Shown here: positions 32,166 through 38,405 of the stretch, one piece after another
Layout of the letters: the number at the start of each line of letters is the position of its first letter
Numbering within the stretch: the stretch's first letter is position 1
From: JAFDED01 sp964611635
Lineage (GTDB): Bacteria > Desulfobacterota > JAFDED01
Assembly: GCA_964611635.1 (NCBI GenBank)
Contig: CAZTAS010000026.1
Coordinates: 1 to 38,405 of the forward strand
Length of the DNA stretch: 38,405 bases
Reading direction: 5' to 3'
Program-made: the position numbers and the translations under genes
The notes under the pieces: model-generated
Seen by the model: only the letters and a program-made list of their open reading frames with translations
What the model was told of the DNA's origin: nothing
Database searches by the model: none

Positions 32166-34466
32166 TCATTGACCTCCATTATGAAAAACCTGTTGCTGAA
32201 AATACTTACGCAGGAGTAAAAATGTCATAGTCAACGAAAAGGACAGGCACCAGAGCAAAACAAGAAAGAGGTTATATTGATTAATATCCAACTTGATACG
32301 GTTAAAATAGAGCAACACAGCCAATGGAACGATTAAAATGGGCCAGAACTTCATGTTTCTCTTTGGAATGGACTCTGAGAAAGACTTTAGAGACATATCA
32401 AGCCCGTGCTCATTCTCTTTGCTCTTAAAACTGGTGCTTCCATTGCTTGAAGGGCCAGGGACCGTTCTGGGCTTTAATAATAATGATAAAGCGATCTTTT
32501 TAAACGGGGCCGCCGCAAAGGCCAGCAATTGATCGAAAAATTTGATGTAGGCCATTTTCTTCTGGCTGAAAAGAACAAAGGCAAAAATGCACAGACCAGG
32601 AAGGTCCGTAAAGATTCCGGGCTTGATAAGCAGTATAGAAGCGGCGATTAGTAACATACGCTCCAGAGGATTGGATTTTCTGATCAACCATCCTTGAACT
32701 CCCGCAGCAAGGCAGATAATGCCGATGATGGAGGTGAGAACGGCTAAAATAACCCGCCATGGAGATCCAATCAGGAGCAATTCAGGGCCGTAAATAAACA
32801 TGTACGGCACAATAAATGCGGCAATACCGATGCGAAAGGCGGTAACACCCGTGCGCATGGGGCCTGATCGTGCTAACCCGGCGGCAGCAAAAGAAACCAG
32901 GGCCACGGGTGGTGTAATACCCGATATGGAACTAAAATAGAAGGCAAAAAGGTGAGCTCCCATGGGAGTTGCTCCCAATTTTATCAGGGCGGGTACTACG
33001 AGGGCTGCGAGGATGATGTAATCAGCCGTCGTGGTGATCCCCATGCCCAGGATAAAAGATGCCAACATGGTCAAGATTAAGGCAAGGCCGAGATTATCCC
33101 TGGCAAACTGGATCAGCATTTCGGTCAGCCGCATTCCTACTCCGGATATAAAAACGCTCCCGATGATAATGCCGGCAGCCGCGCATGCAACGGCTATGGG
33201 GATGGCTGTGACGACACCGTCTTCAAGGGCGCTGAGAAACTCCACGGGATCCATTCTCGTGTTCCTGTTCAAAAAAGTCACAAGAAATACGGTGCATATC
33301 CCCCAAAAAGCGGCCATCATTACAGTATATCCGCTGATTAAGAAATAGACAATGGCGAGAATGGGGACCAATAGTTGGCCCCTCTGTTTGAGCACTGACT
33401 TCAGACGAGGCAATTCTTCTTTTGGTAGAGCTCTCAGACCTATCTTATGGGCTTCAAAGTGGATCATCATAAAGACGGAGAAGAAATAGAGTGTGGCAGG
33501 AATGGCTGCGGCTATAGCAACCTCTAAATATGAAATAAGCAGGAATTCAGCGATGATAAATGCAGCGGCACCCATAATTGGAGGCATAATTTGGCCCCCG
33601 CTGGAAGCTGTGGCCTCAACGGCGCCGGCAAATTGACCGGGATAGCCCGATCCCTTCATCAATGGGATGGTAAACGATCCGGTTGTGACCACATTTCCCA
33701 CCGCGCTTCCGGTCATGGTTCCCAGCATTGCGCTGGCGCATACAGCCGCTTTGGCCGGTCCTCCGGTGCGATGTCCGGTCAGTGCCAGGGATACTTCGAG
33801 AAAAAACTTCCCGGCACCGGAGCGGAGGAGTATAGAGCCAAAAATAAAAAAGAGAATGATATAAGTCGCCATCACCATGATGGGGATGCCAAAGATCCCT
33901 TCGGTGCGCATAAAGATGTAATCTATAATAGAAGTCCACGAGCTTGGAGCACCGTAGAATATCCAAAATAATTTATCTGAGAACAGTGGCTGAAATAGAA
34001 AAAACAGGACAATCACGAACATCACCCAGCCCACACACCGCCGTGTCGCCTCAAGTAGCAGGATAATGCCGATGGTTCCGACAGCGACATCTGTTCGCAA
34101 GGGGACCCCGCGGCGCAAAATGTAAGCGTCCAGATCCCATAAAATGTAGATCTCGATGGCCAGAGAAACCACTATACATAAGAGATCGACTAAAAAGAAC
34201 CAATTCAGCCTGTCCTTCCAACTCGATCTCTTGAGGGGATAGAAGAAGAAGACCAACATCATCATCGTGGCGTAATGAGTGGAGCGAAACTTATATGCCT
34301 CTTGCACACCGAAGAAAGCGATATACAAATGGAAAAAAGTCAGTGCCAAGGCACTGCTGATGACAAAGATGGCCATGGCAATCTGGGGAAAAGGTAATTT
34401 TTCCCCTGAAAGCACGGTTTGGAGAACACTTGGTGCATATGCTTTCCACTCGGATTGCTCTTTCAA
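32166..34466 (-). CDS. Fused TRAP transporter permease (DctQ-DctM type, TAXI class)
   Basis: 766 residues. The start is TTG at 34466 (GGGG six bases upstream); no ATG gives a fuller N terminus. The N-terminal ~200 residues have a small-subunit (4-helix) pattern. The rest is the large permease, with GSAVGNVVTTGSFTIPLMKG, ASSGGQIMPPIMGAAAFIIA and SGITPPVALVSFAAAGLARS typical of the fused TRAP family. About 18-20 membrane segments in total. A hydrophilic tail (residues ~690-720) precedes two last helices. It works with the TAXI binding protein encoded just upstream and uses a sodium gradient. It is a second, independent carboxylate importer in the same cluster. Confidence 0.93.
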   Translation of the reverse strand: MKEQSEWKAYAPSVLQTVLSGEKLPFPQIAMAIFVISSALALTFFHLYIAFFGVQEAYKFRSTHYATMMMLVFFFYPLKRSSWKDRLNWFFLVDLLCIVVSLAIEIYILWDLDAYILRRGVPLRTDVAVGTIGIILLLEATRRCVGWVMFVIVLFFLFQPLFSDKLFWIFYGAPSSWTSIIDYIFMRTEGIFGIPIMVMATYIILFFIFGSILLRSGAGKFFLEVSLALTGHRTGGPAKAAVCASAMLGTMTGSAVGNVVTTGSFTIPLMKGSGYPGQFAGAVEATASSGGQIMPPIMGAAAFIIAEFLLISYLEVAIAAAIPATLYFFSVFMMIHFEAHKIGLRALPKEELPRLKSVLKQRGQLLVPILAIVYFLISGYTVMMAAFWGICTVFLVTFLNRNTRMDPVEFLSALEDGVVTAIPIAVACAAAGIIIGSVFISGVGMRLTEMLIQFARDNLGLALILTMLASFILGMGITTTADYIILAALVVPALIKLGATPMGAHLFAFYFSSISGITPPVALVSFAAAGLARSGPMRTGVTAFRIGIAAFIVPYMFIYGPELLLIGSPWRVILAVLTSIIGIICLAAGVQGWLIRKSNPLERMLLIAASILLIKPGIFTDLPGLCIFAFVLFSQKKMAYIKFFDQLLAFAAAPFKKIALSLLLKPRTVPGPSSNGSTSFKSKENEHGLDMSLKSFSESIPKRNMKFWPILIVPLAVLLYFNRIKLDINQYNLFLVLLWCLSFSLTMTFLLLRKYFQQQVFHNGGQ

Positions 34467-34542
34467 AGTGATCCCCTTAAAGGTGAGATTGAATCTCGGC
34501 TTGCTGCGGCCCGAATGCCATCAGAAGCTCAGAATCAAATGA

Positions 34543-34568
34543 GGGGTTGGGAGAGACCCCCCAACCCC
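34543..34568 (-). terminator. GC-rich hairpin between the TAXI binding protein and the TRAP permease
   Basis: A 9-bp stem (GGGGTTGGG with CCCAACCCC) and an eight-base loop lie 7 bases after the binding-protein stop. There is no clean T-run. It parallels the hairpin after tctC and probably keeps the binding-protein message in excess over that of the permease. Confidence 0.6.
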
Positions 34569-34574
34569 CGGGGA

Positions 34575-35555
34575 TTATTTAATTCCTTTTTCATCATAGA
34601 ATCGCTTCGCTCCTGGATGGATGGGACAGGCTACCCCTTTGAGAGCGGTCTCCAGGTGGATATCCTTTGCCGTTCCAGGAGAAGCTTCCATGAGTAGGTT
34701 CAGGTTTTCATATACGGATTTGGTCATCCGATAGACCGCCTCCTCTGAGAGGTCTTTGTGAACAAGCAATACGGTGTTTGCACCGACCGCCGGTATGGCT
34801 TCATCCTGGCCCTTGTAAGTTCCTTTCGGTATTTCAGTGGAGATGAATCCCGGGTTTTTGGCAATAATCTTGTCCATATGCACTTTGTCAATTTTGAGGA
34901 ATCTCACCCCGGGTTGAACATTTAACTCAATTATAGGTGCAAAAGGAATCCCACCCATAAAGGCCGCAGCATCCAGGTGACCGTCTTTCATGGAGAGCAC
35001 CATATCGCTGTAGTTAAGGTAGACAATGGAGCCACCGCTTGCTTTGATCTTTTCAAAGCTGAGGTCATACGTTGCGAGAATGAATTTGAGGATTTCCAGG
35101 GTCGTAAAGCCCACAACCCCCCCTGAGATGCGTTTGTTGTATAGATCGGGGAATCCCTGGATATCGCTTTTCTTGGGCACCACAACCTCCATATAGGCAG
35201 GGTGCATTGATCCAAGGTGCCTCAAATTCGGGTGTTTTTTCTCATAAGGAGGGTTCCCTTGGAAGGCATTGAAGACATCAGGAGAAAGGGCCCATCCCAT
35301 TTTGGCATCACCCGCATCGACCGTTTTCGGATTCGAGATTCCTCCACCAGGAAGCACGCTCACACGAACTCCCGGCAAGGCTTCTTCCCATTTTTTCGCA
35401 ATGGGGACACCCAGAGTGAACCATTTGCCCCCGGGTCTGCTGGCTGCCATTTTAAGGAATTTAAATTCGGGCTTCCATTGAGCCCATGCGTGATCATGAG
35501 CCCATAAAGCCGTGGCTAAAAGGATAACAAGCGCACAAAAGATAATTTTTCTCAT
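34575..35555 (-). CDS. TAXI-family TRAP solute-binding protein
   Basis: 326 residues with GGGAGG seven bases before the ATG. A signal peptide (residues 1-~25, hydrophobic FCALVILLATALWA, cut near WAQ) is followed by the mature start WKPEFKFLKMAASRPGGKW, then VSVLPGGGISNPKTVDAGDA, the usual TAXI ligand-binding opening. It collects the substrate for the fused TRAP permease encoded 108 bases further on. Ligands of TAXI proteins include glutamate and other small acids. The upstream sequence next to the ribosome site is much like that of tctC. Confidence 0.9.
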   Translation of the reverse strand: MRKIIFCALVILLATALWAHDHAWAQWKPEFKFLKMAASRPGGKWFTLGVPIAKKWEEALPGVRVSVLPGGGISNPKTVDAGDAKMGWALSPDVFNAFQGNPPYEKKHPNLRHLGSMHPAYMEVVVPKKSDIQGFPDLYNKRISGGVVGFTTLEILKFILATYDLSFEKIKASGGSIVYLNYSDMVLSMKDGHLDAAAFMGGIPFAPIIELNVQPGVRFLKIDKVHMDKIIAKNPGFISTEIPKGTYKGQDEAIPAVGANTVLLVHKDLSEEAVYRMTKSVYENLNLLMEASPGTAKDIHLETALKGVACPIHPGAKRFYDEKGIK

Positions 35556-35958
35556 TGCTTTCCCTCCCTTTATTCATTTATTTCTCGAAACTTGCTATAT
35601 ATTTTTAGTTTCACCTCCTTTCTCATAAAGATTCATGAGCATAACTAGGTGGAGTCTAATCTCACATGTGCAGAAAAGTCCCCGGTTTAACGAGTAGAGT
35701 AATAGTGAAATTGTTGACCAGAAGCACTTGAATGGTCACGCTAGCAACGCATTTAATCAGCCAGGTATTTCAGAAGGAATATGTCAAAAAAGAACGCTAA
35801 AAGATACAGTTACTCAAAAAGATTTACAGTAGGAAGTAAGTCTCATTAAGTATCATCATTTCACTGTAATGATAGTCTTTGTGAGAGTAGCATAGTAAAG
35901 GCAGCGATCCAGCTTTTAGCTTGACTCCAACGTCTGGAAAAAGATATTTTGTCTTTTT
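35556..35958. other. Intergenic region before the transporter operon
   Basis: 403 bases between the TAXI gene and the HMG-CoA-lyase-like gene. I find no clear sigma70 pair. On the + strand a 22-codon frame (35781-35849, MSKKNAKRYSYSKRF...) has a faint transposase-start look but is too short to call. A weak dyad TATCAT/ATGATA is near 35850-35875. Confidence 0.4.
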
Positions 35959-36948
35959 TCAGGATTCTTTGTATCCGAATGTCTCGATAAAATAATCCAA
36001 GTATTCTTTCCCCCCGCCCCAGAGGGCCTTAACCGGTCCTGCTTGCTTGACAAAGCCGGGAAGTTCCCTGCCAATGATCTTCTCAAAAAACTTCGCAGCC
36101 TCGATGAGCTTGTCCAGGTCAATACCGGTGCGGATTCCCATTTCTTCCAACATGCTCACCAGATCTTCTGTATTGATATTTCCTAATCTCCCGTAAGCAT
36201 AGAGCTTCCTCGTAGTACTCGGTTGCCCTCCAAGCCCGCAGAGACCGCAATCATGAATTGTCACGCCAGCGTCGATGGCTGCCAAAACATTGGCCAGCCC
36301 TGTTCCTCTGGTGTCATGGAAATGCGTCATGATATCCATCCCTGGAAATTCAGCCAGGATCATCTCGAAAAAAGACTTCACCTGAAGGGGGTTTGCCATT
36401 CCAGTGGTATCCCCAAAAGAGAGGGCATCAACCCCCATCCATTGCAGCCGCTTTGCTACCTCAAGAACTCGATGGGGTGATACGTAGCCCTCTATAGGAC
36501 AGCCGAACACAGCAGACATCACGCCGGTTACATGTATCTTGGCATCTTTCGCTTTTTTTACCAGCACTTCAAACTCTTTAAGCGTGTCCGCCGTCTTGCG
36601 TTGCACGTTCACTATGTTATGCCCATCTGTAACAGAAACCGGAGCTGTTATGCCGTGAATACCAGTATTTATGGCCCGCTCCAAACCTTTTATATTAGGG
36701 CAGGTAGCCCAGTAGAAGATCCCTTCAGGACGCTCTAACTGCTCCATTAGTTTCTCAGCATCAGCAAACTGAGGAATTACTTTCGGATGAGTAAAAGATG
36801 TCACCTGGATGTATTTTAACCCTGCTTTGAGAAGGGCTCTTATCAGCTCCAGTTTTTGATCTGTGGGGATAAATTGCGCTTCGCTCTGGATGCCTTCCCG
36901 GGGGCCCATTTCGCGTATAGTGACGCTTTTCGGAAGATTGGCGAACAT
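35959..36948 (-). CDS. HMG-CoA-lyase-like enzyme (HMGL family)
   Basis: 329 residues from the ATG at 36948 (GGAGG seven bases upstream; an earlier in-frame start at 36972 precedes that site). Aldolase-type TIM barrel with VTIREMGPREG at the start (family DxxxRDG-like strand, here with Glu), VTSFTHPKV, FGDTTGMANP, HFHDTRGTG (metal His pair) and GLCGLGGQP, with the catalytic Cys. Family members split 3-hydroxy-3-methylacyl-CoAs into a ketoacid and acetyl-CoA. The pathway thus probably ends in C-C cleavage of a branched hydroxyacyl-CoA. It could also run as a synthase. It is the gene between the regulator-side hydratase and the transporter genes. Confidence 0.85.
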   Translation of the reverse strand: MFANLPKSVTIREMGPREGIQSEAQFIPTDQKLELIRALLKAGLKYIQVTSFTHPKVIPQFADAEKLMEQLERPEGIFYWATCPNIKGLERAINTGIHGITAPVSVTDGHNIVNVQRKTADTLKEFEVLVKKAKDAKIHVTGVMSAVFGCPIEGYVSPHRVLEVAKRLQWMGVDALSFGDTTGMANPLQVKSFFEMILAEFPGMDIMTHFHDTRGTGLANVLAAIDAGVTIHDCGLCGLGGQPSTTRKLYAYGRLGNINTEDLVSMLEEMGIRTGIDLDKLIEAAKFFEKIIGRELPGFVKQAGPVKALWGGGKEYLDYFIETFGYKES

Positions 36949-37052
36949 AGCGCACCTCCTGAACGCACGCACTTCATTATTTCAGGACGTTCGATACTCC
37001 TCGATAGCGAAGTTCTCTTTTTTAGACGAAAACCATTTCACATGAAAAAGCT

Positions 37053-37079
37053 TCGATGACCATAGGTCGATGACCATAG
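37053..37079 (+). repeat. Two tandem copies of a ~14-base unit
   Basis: TCGATGACCATAGG followed by TCGATGACCATAG. It lies about 105 bases before the HMGL start, in the gap between that gene and the enoyl-CoA hydratase. Direct repeats of this size can be operators; here that is only a possibility. Confidence 0.6.
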
Positions 37080-37200
37080 TATGCTGGGACCATCAAAGTG
37101 AGCTTTAATTGCCATGACTTGGTAAAGACAGTTTTTTCTTCATTTACTTAAAAGTCATTCATTTACAATATTTCTAAATGTAAAGTAGGTTTATTCGCGA

Positions 37201-37986
37201 TTATTCCCCAGTAAACACGGGTTTTCGCTTTTCAGCAAAAGCTTTAAGAGCCTCAACCCTGTCTTTGGTTGGAATGCAGGCCAGGTAGGCCTGTGCTTCA
37301 TATAAGAACCCTTCAGCCAATCCCACTTCCCTTGCCAGATTAATGGCTTTTTTGGAGTTCTTGATCGATGTAGGTGAATTAGCCTTGATTTTTTCAGCCA
37401 ATTCCTTGGCAACTTCCAACAGGTGCTCGGGCGGCACAACGCGATTCACCAGTCCAATGGTCTCCGCCGTTTTGGCGTCAATTTTTTGCCCGGTAAAAAT
37501 CATCTCTCGCGCCCGAGCATCACCAATAAGCCGTGGCAAAAGTTGAGTTCCGCCGCCGCCTGGAATAATGCCCAGGGTTGTCTCCGGCAAACCAAATACT
37601 GCATTCTCAGAAGCAATGCGAATGTCACATGCCAGAGCTATCTCCAATCCACCAGCCAGAGCATAGCCGTTGATCGCTGCGATGACTGGCTTGTAGAGAT
37701 TCAATATTTTTCCTTGAATCACTGGGCCTCTTTCTCGAAGTCTCAATACTTCCTTTTCCGTCATATCCTTTCTTTCTTTTAAATCGACACCGGAACAAAA
37801 TGAATTTCCCGCCCCGGTAATGATAACAACACGCACATCGTCGTTCACATTGAGGTCATCCCAAATGTCTTCCAGCTGCTTTCTCATGCTCATGTTAATG
37901 GCATTGCGGACTTCGGGTCGGTTCAAGGTTAAGATACTAATCTGATCTTTGATTTTACAGAGCAGCTCTTTTTGTTCGCTCAACAT
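37201..37986 (-). CDS. Enoyl-CoA hydratase/isomerase family protein
   Basis: 261 residues. AGGAGG stands just before the ATG at 37986; an ATG at 38004 precedes that site. Typical crotonase: NRPEVRNAIN, FCSGVDL for CoA, GYALAGGLEIALACD and GLPETTLGIIPGGGGTQLLPR. Both hydratase glutamates are present, E135 (LPETT) and E161 (AREMIFTG), with the standard PGGGGTQ in contrast to the enzyme at 18289. So it is a more ordinary enoyl-CoA hydratase. It lies 37 bases after the IclR fragment, the first full gene of the catabolic cluster. Confidence 0.92.
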   Translation of the reverse strand: MLSEQKELLCKIKDQISILTLNRPEVRNAINMSMRKQLEDIWDDLNVNDDVRVVIITGAGNSFCSGVDLKERKDMTEKEVLRLRERGPVIQGKILNLYKPVIAAINGYALAGGLEIALACDIRIASENAVFGLPETTLGIIPGGGGTQLLPRLIGDARAREMIFTGQKIDAKTAETIGLVNRVVPPEHLLEVAKELAEKIKANSPTSIKNSKKAINLAREVGLAEGFLYEAQAYLACIPTKDRVEALKAFAEKRKPVFTGE

Positions 37987-38023
37987 TTCCCTCCTATTTA
38001 TCATTAGTTCTATTATAGTACCG

Positions 38024-38362
38024 TCATGTTCCTCGGTGGCCCAAAACCGTGGAAACTTGTTTTCCTTTTTCGATCAACAGTGGTAGGTACTCCCTATATA
38101 TCTTATCTTTTGAAACGCGACTCATGGGAATGACCATATTTATGCCTCCTACAGCTTCAGCATTATTGTTGAGCAAAGGGACGGCGATGGCAAAAAGATT
38201 CTCGTCCAGCTCACTGTTGTTTTTAGCGTATCCACATTCCCTTATTTTGTTCAATTCAATCAAAAATCTATCCTTATCAACTATTGTTTTTTCTGTATAT
38301 TTTTTAAAAGAAATACGATTTAATATTTTTTCCCTCTCATCCTCGGCTGAAAAAGCTAGTAC
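38024..38362 (-). pseudogene. C-terminal half of an IclR-family regulator, 5' part missing
   Basis: The frame is open from about 38362 to the stop at 38024 (112 residues, no start codon): VLAFSAEDEREKILN, then FLIELNKIRECGYAKNNSE, then FAIAVPLLNNNAEAVGGINM. This is the IclR effector-binding domain (family pattern LLAF..EEER..IL, EL..IR..GYA, IAVP). A TAA at 38363-38365 and unrelated sequence up to the window end show that the HTH half is absent. The 45 bases beyond carry no IclR code. Either the gene is truncated or the sequence joins something else here. In an intact state it would regulate the downstream catabolic genes. Confidence 0.8.
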
Positions 38363-38405
38363 TTACTTGACATATTAAGCGTAACATAATATACTATGGG
38401 GTATG

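Noticed and set aside
35781..35849. 22-codon + strand frame resembling the start of a transposase
   Set aside because: Very short, poor ribosome-site spacing, and no continuation in any frame or inverted repeats around it.

Overview
The window looks like a piece of an anaerobic bacterial chromosome, most likely from the Desulfobacterota (former Deltaproteobacteria). This is an inference from gene content: acid-specific CoA chemistry, TTT and TRAP-TAXI uptake, a UGSC-type selenoprotein, a ferredoxin, an Fe-S old-yellow-enzyme reductase and a LarA-like racemase. No rRNA or other strong taxonomic marker is present, so the lineage is not proven.

Left part (about 1-9130) is an accessory region full of gene scars. 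It opens with a 5'-truncated tctA and a mandelate-racemase-type gene that has an in-frame TAG and has lost its 5' end. That gene abuts the 3' half of a tRNA-Glu(CTC) with its own terminator and the C-terminal stump of a tyrosine recombinase, which is the usual footprint of an element integrated at a tRNA. Next come a BcgI-like two-subunit restriction-modification system with a small winged-helix gene and a good promoter, a frameshifted nucleoside 2-deoxyribosyltransferase remnant, two small unknown genes, a ferredoxin/Cys-rich protein pair behind a decayed WYL-type regulator, and a probable group II intron 3' tail.

Middle part (9158-14502) has a CoA-transferase plus an intact enolase-superfamily enzyme, a small lipoprotein, a second decayed deoxyribosyltransferase stump, and a TPR-repeat lipoprotein that is the only sizeable intact gene on the + strand.

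Right part (14805-38362) is a co-directional, minus-strand catabolic cluster of about 23 kb. In transcription order it holds: an IclR regulator (5'-truncated), enoyl-CoA hydratase, HMG-CoA-lyase-like enzyme, TAXI binding protein, fused TRAP permease, CoA-transferase, TctC-TctB-TctA, DUF6282, UGSC selenoprotein, acyl-CoA ligase, MaoC-like hydratase, LarA-like racemase, SDR, 2-hydroxyacid dehydrogenase, enoyl-CoA hydratase, second DUF6282, Fe-S flavin enoate reductase and cupin. Taken together: two high-affinity carboxylate importers, stereochemical and redox adjustment of a hydroxy acid, CoA activation by ligation or CoA transfer, hydration or dehydration, and C-C cleavage. The substrate cannot be read from the sequence; a branched, unsaturated or hydroxylated carboxylic acid is the best guess.

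The most notable single point is that two apparently separate reading frames at 25146-26849 are one selenoprotein gene. They are joined by an in-frame TGA in a U-G-S-C motif, followed by a perfect 8-bp hairpin in the SECIS position.
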